This document shows positions 36,660 through 44,944 of a stretch of 63,186 nucleotides of DNA, one piece after another; position 1 is the stretch's first letter, and each line of letters begins with the position of its first letter. The DNA is from an uncultured Lactobacillus sp. (GTDB lineage: Bacteria; Bacillota; Bacilli; Lactobacillales; Lactobacillaceae). Location of the stretch: assembly GCA_905204935.1 (NCBI GenBank), contig CAJLBJ010000008.1, positions 1-63,186 on the forward strand, given 5' to 3'. The notes below the pieces were generated by a model. That model was not told where the DNA came from, ran no database searches, and worked only from the letters and a program-made list of their open reading frames with translations. A program made the position numbers and the translations under genes.

Positions 36660-37472
36660 ATGGTAGACGATAATAGCGATGCTTTGAAAGTCAGCATTTT
36701 AGCGAGTGGTAGCGGTGGGAATGCGACTTATTTCGAGACGCCTAAACAAAAAATTCTCGTTGATGCCGGCTTGTCTGGTAAAAAACTCGAAGAATTGATG
36801 AACTCGATTGGCCGGTCATTAGCGCAAGTCGATAGTTTGTTGCTAAGTCATGAGCACAGCGACCATTGCAAGGGAGTCGGGGTCTTGGCTAGACGGTATG
36901 GTTTAGACATTTATGCTAACGAAAAGACTTGGCAGGCTTTAGGCGATAAAATAGGTCAGATACCGAGTGCACAAAAGCATCTTTTCGAGCCTGAACAAAT
37001 CAAAACCTTAGGCGACATCGATGTCCAAAGCTTTGCGGTGTCACACGATGCAGCTAATCCACAGTTTTATGCGTTGCATCACAACAACAAAACCTTTGCC
37101 ATCGTAACTGATACCGGTTATGTGTCGAGTCGTGTTGCGGGGCTAGTCGCAAATGCAGATGGTTATTTGTTTGAATGTAATCACGACTTAGAGATGTTAA
37201 GGATGGGAGCTTATCCGTGGTCTTTAAAACAACGCATCTTAGGCGATCAAGGACATTTGTCAAATGAAGATGGGGCGCAAGCTTTGATTGATGTCATGGG
37301 AAATCGGACTAAAAAGATTTATCTAGGGCATTTAAGCAGGGAAAATAACATGAAAGAATTAGCGCATCTGACGGTCGAAATGATCATGAAAGGCCAAGAT
37401 GTGGCGGTCGGACAAGATTTTGCGTTGCTAGATACCGATCCGGAGTGTGCCACACCGTTAACGGAAATTTAA
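36660..37472 (+). CDS. walJ: MBL-fold hydrolase WalJ (YycJ)
   Basis: 270 residues. Metallo-beta-lactamase fold: ILASGSGGNATYFE (about 12-25), the zinc motif LLSHEHSDHCKGVG (about 61-74), VSHDAANP (about 126), VTDTGYVS (about 147-154) and FECNHDLEMLRMG (about 169-181). YycJ proteins are reported to be exonucleases linked to DNA replication and cell division. It is last in the wal operon; a terminator follows. In many lactobacilli htrA is the next gene; here it is 15.3 kb away. Confidence 0.95.
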   Translation: MVDDNSDALKVSILASGSGGNATYFETPKQKILVDAGLSGKKLEELMNSIGRSLAQVDSLLLSHEHSDHCKGVGVLARRYGLDIYANEKTWQALGDKIGQIPSAQKHLFEPEQIKTLGDIDVQSFAVSHDAANPQFYALHHNNKTFAIVTDTGYVSSRVAGLVANADGYLFECNHDLEMLRMGAYPWSLKQRILGDQGHLSNEDGAQALIDVMGNRTKKIYLGHLSRENNMKELAHLTVEMIMKGQDVAVGQDFALLDTDPECATPLTEI

Positions 37473-37518
37473 AAAAGGTATGAAATAACAGTTATTTTGT
37501 TATTTCGTGCCTTTTTTT
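37471..37518 (+). terminator. Terminator of the wal operon
   Basis: AGGTATGAAATAACA pairs with TTGTTATTTCGTGCCT, then seven T. It marks the left boundary of the inserted block. Confidence 0.88.
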
Positions 37519-37682
37519 AGTTGAAGAATTTTTTATTCAACTATATTTTGAGATAGATAGTAATTGTTTCTTGAAATTAATGTTTGCATTACGTAGTTTT
37601 GAATACAAAAAATGGGATATAATGAGATTTATTTTGATAAGGATATGGGAATATAATTAATTGTGTAAGGAGGGAAAAGATT

Positions 37683-39722
37683 ATGCTGAATGAGAGAATA
37701 TTGACTATATTGAATTTTTTATTGAAACAACCAGATACAAATGTTACTGAATTATCTCAACAGTTAGGGTTGAGCAAGAGACAAATAAATTATTCCATAC
37801 AAATATTTAATCAACAAGCTAAAGATTTAGGATTACCTCCTGTAAAGAAAGAAAAAAATGGAAATTTTGTTGTATCTAAGAAACTTCTTTCCATAATGGG
37901 AGATGATAAATTACATAATATAGTAGGACAGTATTCAAAGAGAGAAAGACAAGTCATTATATTGATATATCTTAGTTTAGCTATCGATTATACGTCTTTA
38001 TATCATTTGGTAAGCATTATGCAAGTTAGTGAAAATACTATCTTACAAGATTTGAAAGATACATCAATATTAACCAATAGATATAGGATTTATATAGATT
38101 ATGATCGTTCAAAGGGATATAAATTTGTAGGCAAAGAATATGATATTTTACGAATGATCTCTGATTTGTGTAGGGAATATAAGTTTTTATTTAAACTTGA
38201 TTCGTTGAATTATACTATGGATGAAAATAATATCTCGGAACAAGATATAGTTCATTTTATAAGACATGTAGAAAAAATCTATAACATGAGTTATACAGAT
38301 GAATCTATAAAGGCATTAACATTTATAATTAGAATAACTGTCATCAGGGCCAGAAATACAGGATTAGAAAATTTTATATTTGATAATGTTTATAATACTA
38401 AGGTATATGAGACTTTAAGCGAGTATCTTTTTGATAATTTTAAAATATCTAGAGACTACGTAGCGTGGATAATAATTTTAATTCAATCTGCTAATACAGT
38501 TACACAAATAAAGATAGTAGATGATAAAGATGAAAATATTTTAAAATCAATGATCCACGATTTGGTTGAGAGATTTAAAGACCGTACATTGGTTCAAATT
38601 AAACAGCAGGATTTATATGAAGAACGATTATTTAGTCATTTGAAACCGGCATGTTTTCGAGTTAGATATGGTTTTGCTTTAGGCATTGATGAAATTAATG
38701 TCACGCAGTCAAATACCAATCATCTAATTTTGCTTAAATTGATAAAAGAATTGGTTCATCCTATTGAGGTATGGATAGGGAAAAATTTTCCGGAAGATGA
38801 GTTAGTATTACTATCATATTATTTTGGATATCAACTAACTGATGGCGTCCAAGAAAAAGGAAAATATAGAGCAGTTGTTGTTTGTACAAATGGGATGGTA
38901 ATGTCAAAAGTAATGTTAGATTTATTAGATAATTTATTCCCTGAAATATTGTTTATCTCTGCAATATCTGAAAGGGAGTTTTATCAATGGCAATCTGATT
39001 ATGATTTAGTTTTTACAATGATTCCATTAAAAACAAAACTACCTCAGTATTTGATTGATCCTATTATGGATTATGATAAGAAAATTGGATTGAGATATAG
39101 AGTTTTAAAAGATATAGATGAATTCAAAATAGGAAACAAAATTTCTAATTTTATGAGTTTAATAAGAAAATATGCGGATATAAAAAATGAGGATAGTCTA
39201 GAGTATGAATTAAAGAAAATATTAGTTGAAAATGATATTCCGAATGTTTTAGATAGATCTTTCGATAAATTCCCGCATATTAGTGATTATATTAAGGAAG
39301 AGTATATTCAGATTTTTGATGAACCCATGGATGTGCATGAAGCTTTGAAAAAAACAGTAGGTCCATTAGAAATAGAGGGAGTTATATCGAAAGAATATAC
39401 TGACTCGTTATATGAACAAATTATTTCGCCAAATAATTATAGTTTTTTAGGTGAAAAGATGGCAATTCCTCATGCTGAAGCATCTAAAGGAATTTATAAA
39501 GATGGAGTAGCCATGGGGATATTTAAGAAACCACTAATTTTTCCGAATGGAGAATGTATTAGTTTTTTGGTGCCATTAGCATTTTATAAAACCAACAGAC
39601 ATTTGAAAGCGATTAACGAATTGTCTGATATAGCTACTGATAGTCAACTTATAGATAATTTATTAAAATGCACTACTACAACAGAAGTTTTAGACATCAT
39701 TAAAGAAAGTTGGGAGTCCTAG
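37683..39722 (+). CDS. PRD-containing PTS regulator (BglG/MtlR type) with EIIB- and EIIA-like domains
   Basis: 679 residues, beginning with AAGGAGGG upstream. Order: N-terminal HTH (VTELSQQLGLSKRQINYSI), a second Mga-like HTH (about 80-150), PRD1 (about 170-275), PRD2 with FSHLKPACFRVRYGFALGI (about 290-390), an EIIB-galactitol-like part (AVVVCTNGMVMSKVMLDLL, about 396-414) and a C-terminal EIIA-type domain with the phospho-histidine region MAIPHAEASKGIY (about 590). The layout is that of transcription activators such as MtlR, which are tuned by PTS phosphorylation. It precedes and surely controls the sugar-acid operon downstream, which it overlaps closely. Rich in AGA and ATA codons, unlike the wal genes. 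Confidence 0.88.
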   Translation: MLNERILTILNFLLKQPDTNVTELSQQLGLSKRQINYSIQIFNQQAKDLGLPPVKKEKNGNFVVSKKLLSIMGDDKLHNIVGQYSKRERQVIILIYLSLAIDYTSLYHLVSIMQVSENTILQDLKDTSILTNRYRIYIDYDRSKGYKFVGKEYDILRMISDLCREYKFLFKLDSLNYTMDENNISEQDIVHFIRHVEKIYNMSYTDESIKALTFIIRITVIRARNTGLENFIFDNVYNTKVYETLSEYLFDNFKISRDYVAWIIILIQSANTVTQIKIVDDKDENILKSMIHDLVERFKDRTLVQIKQQDLYEERLFSHLKPACFRVRYGFALGIDEINVTQSNTNHLILLKLIKELVHPIEVWIGKNFPEDELVLLSYYFGYQLTDGVQEKGKYRAVVVCTNGMVMSKVMLDLLDNLFPEILFISAISEREFYQWQSDYDLVFTMIPLKTKLPQYLIDPIMDYDKKIGLRYRVLKDIDEFKIGNKISNFMSLIRKYADIKNEDSLEYELKKILVENDIPNVLDRSFDKFPHISDYIKEEYIQIFDEPMDVHEALKKTVGPLEIEGVISKEYTDSLYEQIISPNNYSFLGEKMAIPHAEASKGIYKDGVAMGIFKKPLIFPNGECISFLVPLAFYKTNRHLKAINELSDIATDSQLIDNLLKCTTTTEVLDIIKESWES

Positions 39723-39724
39723 TG

Positions 39725-40336
39725 ATGAATGTAAATGATTATCCAAAAATAACGATTATAATGAGAGGTTACACGTTTGAACAGGAAATAGCAATATTGG
39801 AAGCTATTAAATTAACGGGTAAAAATATAGCTGTTGAAGTTACGATGAATAGTGAGAATGCCGTAGATAATATCCGAAAATTAAATGAAATGTATGGTGA
39901 CAAGGTATTAATCGGTGCAGGCACTGTACGTAGTGTTGATGATATTAAGAAGGTAGTCAAAGCAGGAGCGAAATTTGCCTTGGGACCTCATTTCTTTACA
40001 AAAGAAATGTTTGAAGAATGTAGGAAAAGTGGGATACTTTCTGTTCCAGCTGCAATGACACCATCAGAGATTAACAAGATGTTTGCTTTAGGCGCTGATA
40101 TAGTAAAAATCTTTCCGGCTGGGACAGTAGGAGCAAAATTCTTTAAAGATGTTCAAGCTCCAATGGGGAAAATGAGATTAATGGCAGTTGGTGGAGTATC
40201 AGCAAATAATATCAAGGAGTATTTTACCCAGGAAGCTGAATATGTAGGGATTGGGTCTAATCTTTTTTCGAAAGAAGATCTCATAGATAAAAATATAGAT
40301 AATTTAAAAGAAAGTATATTAAAACTTTTTGCATAG
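39725..40336 (+). CDS. KDPG/KDPGal aldolase
   Basis: 203 residues from the ATG at 39725 (GGGAG upstream). Class I aldolase of the Eda/DgoA family: catalytic glutamate in IAVEVTM (about 35-41), GAGTVRSVDDIKKVVKAGAKFALGPHF (about 62-88), VPAAMTPSEI and the Schiff-base lysine K128 in DIVKIFPAG, followed by AVGGVSANNIKEYF. It splits 2-keto-3-deoxy-6-phospho-sugar acids into pyruvate and glyceraldehyde 3-phosphate. With a galactonate-dehydratase homologue in the operon, the galactonate form (KDPGal) is the likely substrate. Confidence 0.9.
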   Translation: MNVNDYPKITIIMRGYTFEQEIAILEAIKLTGKNIAVEVTMNSENAVDNIRKLNEMYGDKVLIGAGTVRSVDDIKKVVKAGAKFALGPHFFTKEMFEECRKSGILSVPAAMTPSEINKMFALGADIVKIFPAGTVGAKFFKDVQAPMGKMRLMAVGGVSANNIKEYFTQEAEYVGIGSNLFSKEDLIDKNIDNLKESILKLFA

Positions 40337-40351
40337 AGAAGAGGATGTATT

Positions 40352-40813
40352 TTGGAGAACATTAAATTTGATGAAGATTTATTCTTTATTAATTTAGAGG
40401 CACAAACAAAAGAAGATGTTTTAAAAAAGATGGCTGAAAAGTTGTTGGAAAAAGGCTATGTAAAAGTTGGTTATTTAGAGGCTTTGCTTAATAGAGAAAA
40501 ACGATACCCAACAGGTCTTCCATCAGGAAGTCCAGCCATAGCAATTCCGCACGCAAATGCAGATTTGGTTAATAAAACAACAATTGCTGTAGCAACTCTG
40601 AATAAACCTGTGACTTTTTATAATATGGGCGATGTATTAGATCCTATTTCCGTAGAAATAGTTATAATGCTGGTTATTTCCGAGCCACATAGTCAATTAG
40701 AAATGTTGCAAAAAGTGGTAGGGATTGTACAAGATGATGAGAGTAGGAAGCAATTAATGTTAGCTTCTGACAAAGAACATTTAGTGAAGTTAATTACAAA
40801 TATTATTAAATAA
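40352..40813 (+). CDS. PTS EIIA, galactitol/fructose type
   Basis: 153 residues from a TTG start preceded by AGAAGAGGATG. EIIA type-2 fold: KEDVLKKMAEKLLEKGYVKVGYLEALLNREKRYPTGLPSGSPAIAIPHANAD, with the phosphorylated histidine in the IPHA motif (about residue 69). Passes phosphate from HPr to the EIIB encoded next. Co-transcribed; 15 bases after the aldolase gene. Confidence 0.9.
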   Translation: MENIKFDEDLFFINLEAQTKEDVLKKMAEKLLEKGYVKVGYLEALLNREKRYPTGLPSGSPAIAIPHANADLVNKTTIAVATLNKPVTFYNMGDVLDPISVEIVIMLVISEPHSQLEMLQKVVGIVQDDESRKQLMLASDKEHLVKLITNIIK

Positions 40814-40833
40814 TCTTTAAGGAGAGATGAATT

Positions 40834-41115
40834 ATGAAAAGAATTTTAGTCGCATGTGGAAATGGTATTGCAACATCAACGGTAGTAGCTACTAAAGTAA
40901 GAAATTATCTAGCTGATAAAGGAATTCAAGTAGAAACTTCTCAAACTAAATTAATGGAAGTTCCAGGAAAAGTTGAAGGTTATGATTTGTTAGTTACTAC
41001 TGGTCAGTTTGAGGGTCAAACGCATGGAGTACCTTATGTAAAGGGGATGCCTTTATTAACAGGAATTGGCGCGGATCAAGCATTGGAAGAAATTTTTGAT
41101 ATTTTAAGTAAATAA
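40834..41115 (+). CDS. PTS EIIB, galactitol type
   Basis: 93 residues. The phosphocysteine P-loop LVACGNGIATSTVVATKVRNYL (residues 5-26) is diagnostic for GatB-like EIIB proteins. Receives phosphate from the adjacent EIIA and donates it to substrate bound by EIIC. Ribosome site AAGGAGAG. Confidence 0.92.
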   Translation: MKRILVACGNGIATSTVVATKVRNYLADKGIQVETSQTKLMEVPGKVEGYDLLVTTGQFEGQTHGVPYVKGMPLLTGIGADQALEEIFDILSK

Positions 41116-41135
41116 ATTTGTTGGGAGGTTAAATA

Positions 41136-42491
41136 ATGGGCATAATAATGAATGTATTTAATTTCTTATTAGATGCAGGTGCAACAGTTATGTTGCCGGT
41201 TATCATTACTATAATAGGTCTTATTTTTGGACTCAATATAGGTAAATCATTTAAATCAGGTTTAACCTTGGCTATTGGCTTTGCCGGTATCAATCTTATT
41301 TTAAATTTCATGACAACTAACGTTGGACCAGCAGCGAAAGCTATGGTTGAAAGGACTGGTGTTCATTTAGATGCATTAGATGTTGGTTGGGGGTCAATTG
41401 CCGCTGTTACTTGGGCTTCGCCAATTATTGCTATTTTAATATTTGCAATTTTATTAGTAAATATTGTGTTACTTATTTTAAAAGCTACACATACATTAGA
41501 TGTTGATATTTGGAATTATCATCATATGGCTATAGTGGGAGTAATGGTTTACTTTGTAACAAAGAATGTTTTTTTAGGCGTTGGGGCATCTATTGTAATG
41601 GCTATTATTACATTCAAAATGTCAGACTGGTCTCAGCCTATGGTGGAGAAATTCTTTGGAATTCCTGGTGTATCATTACCTACTGTTTCAGCTTTGTCAT
41701 CTTTAGTTATTGCTTGGCCGTTGAACTGGCTGTTAGATAAAATTCCATTTTTTAGAAAATCCAAATTTTCAATTAGAGATGCACAAAAGTATTTGGGATT
41801 TTTTGGCGATTCAATGATTATGGGATTAATAATAGGATTGGCTATAGGATTACTTGCTGGTTATAACATTAAAGAAGTTCTTCAGTTAGGTGTAAGTATG
41901 TCAGCTGTTTTAGTATTAATTCCTAAGATGACAGCATTATTTATGGAAGGATTAATGCCTATTTCAGATGCTGCTCAAAAGTGGTCTGAAAAGAAATTTA
42001 AGGGTAGAAAATTGTTTATCGGTCTAGATGCAGCAGTTGTTGTTGGGAATCCAGATGTTATTACCACAGCTTTGCTTATTATTCCTATGACAATTGCTAT
42101 AGCTTTAGTTTTACCAGGGAATAGAGTTTTACCATTTGCGGATTTAGCAGTAGTTCCTTTTAGAGTTGCTATGGTTGTTGCTTTGACAAATGGCAATTTA
42201 TTGAAAAATATAATTATTGGTTTAGTTGTCACTGCCTCGTTACTATGGTGTGGTTCTGTAACATCACCAGTTTTGACAGCAATTGCTAAGAGCGTAGGGA
42301 TTAAGTTAGGCGCAAGTAGTTTATTAATTTCTTCGTTCGCAGCTACATCGATGATCCAAAGCTTTATTGTTTATATTGCATTTACATGGAAACCACTAAT
42401 CGGAATCCCATTATTATTAATTGCATTAGCTATTTGTTGGTGGTTCTTTGATCGTGTGAAAAAAGTTAATGGATCGATGACGGAAGAATAA
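41136..42491 (+). CDS. PTS EIIC permease, galactitol type
   Basis: 451 residues with about ten to twelve hydrophobic segments. It matches the GatC family: N-terminal FLLDAGATVMLPVIITIIGLIFGL, then ASPIIAILIFAILLVNIVLLILKATHTLDVDIWNYHH (about 88-125) and VGNPDVITTALLIIPM in the second half. GatC permeases carry polyols, but close relatives in other bacteria carry sugar acids. Linkage to a sugar-acid dehydratase and KDPGal aldolase suggests an aldonate such as D-galactonate here. It is followed 17 bases later by the dehydratase gene. Confidence 0.9.
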   Translation: MGIIMNVFNFLLDAGATVMLPVIITIIGLIFGLNIGKSFKSGLTLAIGFAGINLILNFMTTNVGPAAKAMVERTGVHLDALDVGWGSIAAVTWASPIIAILIFAILLVNIVLLILKATHTLDVDIWNYHHMAIVGVMVYFVTKNVFLGVGASIVMAIITFKMSDWSQPMVEKFFGIPGVSLPTVSALSSLVIAWPLNWLLDKIPFFRKSKFSIRDAQKYLGFFGDSMIMGLIIGLAIGLLAGYNIKEVLQLGVSMSAVLVLIPKMTALFMEGLMPISDAAQKWSEKKFKGRKLFIGLDAAVVVGNPDVITTALLIIPMTIAIALVLPGNRVLPFADLAVVPFRVAMVVALTNGNLLKNIIIGLVVTASLLWCGSVTSPVLTAIAKSVGIKLGASSLLISSFAATSMIQSFIVYIAFTWKPLIGIPLLLIALAICWWFFDRVKKVNGSMTEE

Positions 42492-42508
42492 ATTAGGAGA
42501 TATAAATA

Positions 42509-43654
42509 ATGAAGATTTCAGATATTGTAGTATATAAAGTAAAACCTAGATGGATATTTGTTAAAATTTCAACCGATGAAGGTATTGACGGTTGGGGTGA
42601 AATGATTTCTGGAACTAAAACAGAGACAGTTGTAGCCGGAGCTTATGAGATGGGAAAGCGTATTTTAGGTAGAAATCCTTTCGAAATTGAAAGAATTTTC
42701 CAAGAATTGCATAGATCATTTTTTAGAGGTGGTCCAATCAATGGAACCATAGTATCTGGTATTGAAATGGCATTATGGGATATTAAAGGTAAAGCATTAA
42801 ATGTTCCGGTTTATGAATTGTTAGGTGGAGCTGCTAGAGATAAAATTAAAGTATATTCATGGATTGGTGGTGATAGACCTAATGATGTTGTTGAACAAGC
42901 TACCGATCGATGGAATAGAGGTTTTAGAGCTGTTAAAATGAATGCAACAGAAGAATTGCACTATATAGATTCTTTTTCTAAAATCGATGCGGTTGTTGAA
43001 AGAGTTGCAGCTATTAGAGAAAAATTTGGTAATGAAATGGCTATAGGTGTTGATTTCCATGGCCGAGTTCACAAACCAATGGCTAAAGTTTTAGCTAAGG
43101 AACTTGAAAAATATCATCCAATGTTTATTGAAGAACCTGTTTTACCAGAAAATGAAGAGTATTTCGATGAGGTTGGTAACTTAGTTTCTACTCCAATTGC
43201 AACTGGTGAAAGATTATATACAAGATGGCAGTTCAAAAATATATTTAAGCAAGGAGCAGTGGATATCATTCAGCCAGATTTAGCACTTTGTGGCGGAATT
43301 TTAGAAGCTAAGAAGATTGCTGCGATGGCAGAGTCTTTTGATATGGCAGTTGCTCCACATGCACCTTATGGACCGATTGCATTGGCAGCAACATTTCAAT
43401 TAGATGCATGTACTCCTAATGTATTTATTCAAGAGCAAAGCTTAGGTATTCATTACAATAAAGGCTTTGATTTATTAGACTTTGTTAATAATAAAGATAT
43501 GTTTGAATATAAAGATAGTTTTGTAGATATTCCTAATAAACCTGGTTTGGGAATTGATATGGATGAAAATAAAATTAAAGAAGTTTCACAACAAGGGTTA
43601 GTATGGTCTAATCCACAGTGGAAAAATTATGATGGAACTATAGCTGAATGGTAA
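42509..43654 (+). CDS. Galactonate-dehydratase-family enzyme (enolase superfamily)
   Basis: 381 residues. Very close in motif and length to D-galactonate dehydratase DgoD: PRWIFVKISTDEGIDGWGE at the start, SWIGGDRPNDVV (about 116-127), catalytic DFHGR (D182, H184), metal ligands in FIEEPV (E208) and TGER (E234), and the general-acid histidine in APHAPYGPIALAA (H284). It ends NYDGTIAEW as DgoD proteins do. It dehydrates an aldonate to the 2-keto-3-deoxy acid. As the only import route beside it is a PTS, the real substrate may be the 6-phospho-aldonate. Last gene of the operon; terminator at 43750. Confidence 0.88.
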   Translation: MKISDIVVYKVKPRWIFVKISTDEGIDGWGEMISGTKTETVVAGAYEMGKRILGRNPFEIERIFQELHRSFFRGGPINGTIVSGIEMALWDIKGKALNVPVYELLGGAARDKIKVYSWIGGDRPNDVVEQATDRWNRGFRAVKMNATEELHYIDSFSKIDAVVERVAAIREKFGNEMAIGVDFHGRVHKPMAKVLAKELEKYHPMFIEEPVLPENEEYFDEVGNLVSTPIATGERLYTRWQFKNIFKQGAVDIIQPDLALCGGILEAKKIAAMAESFDMAVAPHAPYGPIALAATFQLDACTPNVFIQEQSLGIHYNKGFDLLDFVNNKDMFEYKDSFVDIPNKPGLGIDMDENKIKEVSQQGLVWSNPQWKNYDGTIAEW

Positions 43655-43749
43655 TATATAGAATTTTATTGCATTAAAAAAGAAGATAATGTTTTGTATC
43701 TTGGTCAAACTTGATTGCTAGTGTAGTCGTCAAAGATTAAAGTTAGCTT

Positions 43750-43789
43750 GTCCTCTTTGTTGGAATTATCCAGCGAAGAGGACTTTTTT
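43750..43789 (+). terminator. Terminator of the sugar-acid PTS operon
   Basis: GTCCTCTTTGTTGG pairs with CCAGCGAAGAGGAC (two G-U pairs) around AATTAT, then six T. Right edge of the atypical operon. Confidence 0.85.
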
Positions 43790-43935
43790 AACTATTTTAG
43801 TAAGAAAAACAGCGAAATAAGGCGACACTATTAATTAATTTGTACAAAATATATCTCGATATTTTTTTGTTATATATTATAATAACGATAATAAATAGCT
43901 TAAAAACATTTATCATACTACAGGGGGATGTAGAA

Positions 43936-44072
43936 ATGAAAAAATGTTATTAGGTATCTCATTGTTAACGCTAGGTGTGTCTGTTATTCCGGGGATAACA
44001 AAACCTATTTTTCATGCGCACGAAAGCGCTTTGGTTAATAAAAGGGTGGCTTTGGCGGAGGAAGGCAATTAA
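43936..44072 (+). pseudogene. Small signal-peptide-like peptide gene with a -1 shift in an A6 run
   Basis: GGGGG (43923-43927) is correctly spaced from the ATG at 43936, but that frame reads MKKCY-stop. One base back, from 43944, 42 codons run to a TAA at 44070 and encode MLLGISLLTLGVSVIPGITK followed by a polar tail ending VALAEEGN. Adding one A to the A6 run would give MKKMLLGIS..., a normal Sec signal followed by a short mature peptide, as in secreted signalling peptides. Either a decayed gene, a sequencing indel, or expression through slippage on the A run. No family recognised. Confidence 0.5.
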
Positions 44073-44080
44073 TCATATTG

Positions 44081-44095
44081 GACATGTATCTAACA
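44081..44095. repeat. 15-base direct repeat, copy 1
   Basis: GACATGTATCTAACA, identical to 44418-44432. The two copies flank the 74-residue membrane-protein gene. Confidence 0.75.
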
Positions 44096-44139
44096 TGAAT
44101 TTATCAGATTTATACAGTATAAACGGGGGAAAGTAAGCT

Positions 44140-44364
44140 ATGAATTATATTATTTTAGCATTAATCGCATTACTAAGTATTATAATTTCTAGGATGTTTA
44201 GAAATCATCCTTTTGCGGTGAAACTAAGAAGGAATCGGGGAACTTTTATATTGTTTTTAGCTCTTACTACATTGTGTGTGTTACAAGGATTTCAAACGCT
44301 GTATCTTCCTTTTTATGCATTTATTGCACTTGGATTCTTCTATTTTATAAAGGATGCAAAATGA
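44140..44364 (+). CDS. Small two-to-three-segment membrane protein
   Basis: 74 residues with good ribosome site GGGGGAAAG eight bases before ATG. Hydrophobic segments at about 2-18 and 35-70 (two adjoining spans), separated by the basic stretch RMFRNHPFAVKLRRNRG. I do not recognise a family; size and charge are like bacteriocin-immunity or signalling accessory proteins, but nothing proves it. The last 21 residues are about half identical to a remnant encoded at 44421-44498, so the locus was duplicated. AT-rich like the preceding operon. Confidence 0.6.
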   Translation: MNYIILALIALLSIIISRMFRNHPFAVKLRRNRGTFILFLALTTLCVLQGFQTLYLPFYAFIALGFFYFIKDAK

Positions 44365-44417
44365 GGTTTTGATCAAGCGAATTGCGATATAAAAAACAAA
44401 GAATATATTAACATTTT

Positions 44418-44432
44418 GACATGTATCTAACA
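44418..44432. repeat. 15-base direct repeat, copy 2
   Basis: GACATGTATCTAACA, identical to 44081-44095; here it is fused to the 3' end of a degenerate copy of the 74-residue gene. Confidence 0.75.
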
Positions 44433-44498
44433 GGTTATTTGCCAATGTATTTGTTTTTGATCGTGTCGTTTGGTTACTTCATAAAAGAGGTTGAGTAA
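44421..44498 (+). pseudogene. 3' remnant of a second copy of the small membrane-protein gene
   Basis: An open stretch of 25 codons ending GYLPMYLFLIVSFGYFIKEV. Aligned with the end of the 74-residue protein (LYLPFYAFIALGFFYFIKDA) it shares about 10 of 21 residues, including the terminal YFIK. No ribosome site. Everything upstream of the last segment is missing, so this is a deleted paralogue. Confidence 0.6.
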
Positions 44499-44577
44499 GG
44501 TTTGCTGTTTTTAAAGCATGTCTACGTCAATCTGCGCAAATGGTAAAAAACTTATGTAAGGATGCTTTAAATATATC

Positions 44578-44619
44578 CGACCTAATTGTGGTATTTGACT
44601 ACGGTTAGGTCGTTTTTTT
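44578..44619 (+). terminator. Terminator of the small-peptide locus
   Basis: CGACCTAA pairs with TTAGGTCG around a longer loop with internal pairing, then seven T. Confidence 0.75.
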
Positions 44620-44679
44620 GATGGTAGCATTGAAAGATTTGCGCCTTACTTTCGGTGCTACTTCTTTTAAAATAGCTAA

Positions 44680-44709
44680 AAAATACCCTCCAAGTATAGA
44701 AGGTATTTT
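44680..44709 (-). terminator. Terminator of the broken minus-strand small gene
   Basis: On the minus strand AAATACCTTC pairs with GGAGGGTATTT (imperfect), followed by six T. Confidence 0.55.
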
Positions 44710-44725
44710 GGTTAATTAAGACGTT

Positions 44726-44832
44726 TTAGTAGTGCTCAAACAACATTTTGAAAAACATATAAATCACTGGCGTGTATGCCCCTAAAATAAACCATTTTTT
44801 CTATTCCATTTTTGTTTGAATGGTTCTTTCAT
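44726..44832 (-). pseudogene. Small membrane-peptide gene with a -1 shift in an A6 run
   Basis: The ATG at 44832 has AAGAGGA eight bases upstream. The frame encodes MKEPFKQKWNRKNGLF and stops. Shifting by one base inside the A6 run near residue 12 gives KWFILGAYTPVIYMFFKMLF followed by EHY and a stop at 44726, a basic head and single hydrophobic segment. The good ribosome site and the terminator behind it suggest a formerly real 35-residue gene. Same lesion type as the peptide gene at 43936. Confidence 0.45.
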
Positions 44833-44905
44833 AATAGATTCCTCTTAAATGTTTGTAAGCATTATAGCAAAAACAAGCAACGCATAAAACTGTTTGATAA
44901 AAAAT

Positions 44906-44943
44906 AAAACCAATGCAGTCCATTAAACTACATTGGTTTTTTG
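44906..44943 (-). terminator. Terminator of the APC permease gene
   Basis: On the minus strand AAAACCAATGTAGT pairs with ACTGCATTGGTTTT, then T-rich sequence. Confidence 0.8.
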
Positions 44944-44944
44944 T

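Larger units (their letters stand above)
43655..44139. other. AT-rich region with a terminator and a broken small-peptide gene
   Basis: 485 bases without an intact long gene. It contains the sugar-acid operon terminator (43750-43789), a near-palindrome TTGTTATATATTATAATAACGA (43867-43888) that includes a TATAAT box, a frameshifted secreted-peptide frame (43936-44072) and a 15-base sequence (44081-44095) repeated at 44418. Confidence 0.65.
44365..44944. other. Degenerate region with remnants and three terminators
   Basis: 580 bases. It holds the second copy of the 15-base repeat, a 3' remnant of a membrane-protein gene (44421-44498), a plus-strand terminator (44578-44619), a frameshifted minus-strand small gene (44726-44832) with its terminator (44680-44709), and the terminator of the APC permease (44906-44943). 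No intact gene seen. Confidence 0.6.

Noticed and set aside
44140..44364. Assigning the 74-residue protein as a bacteriocin immunity protein
   Set aside because: Size and membrane pattern fit, but no bacteriocin precursor with a double-glycine leader, no transporter and no regulator are adjacent.
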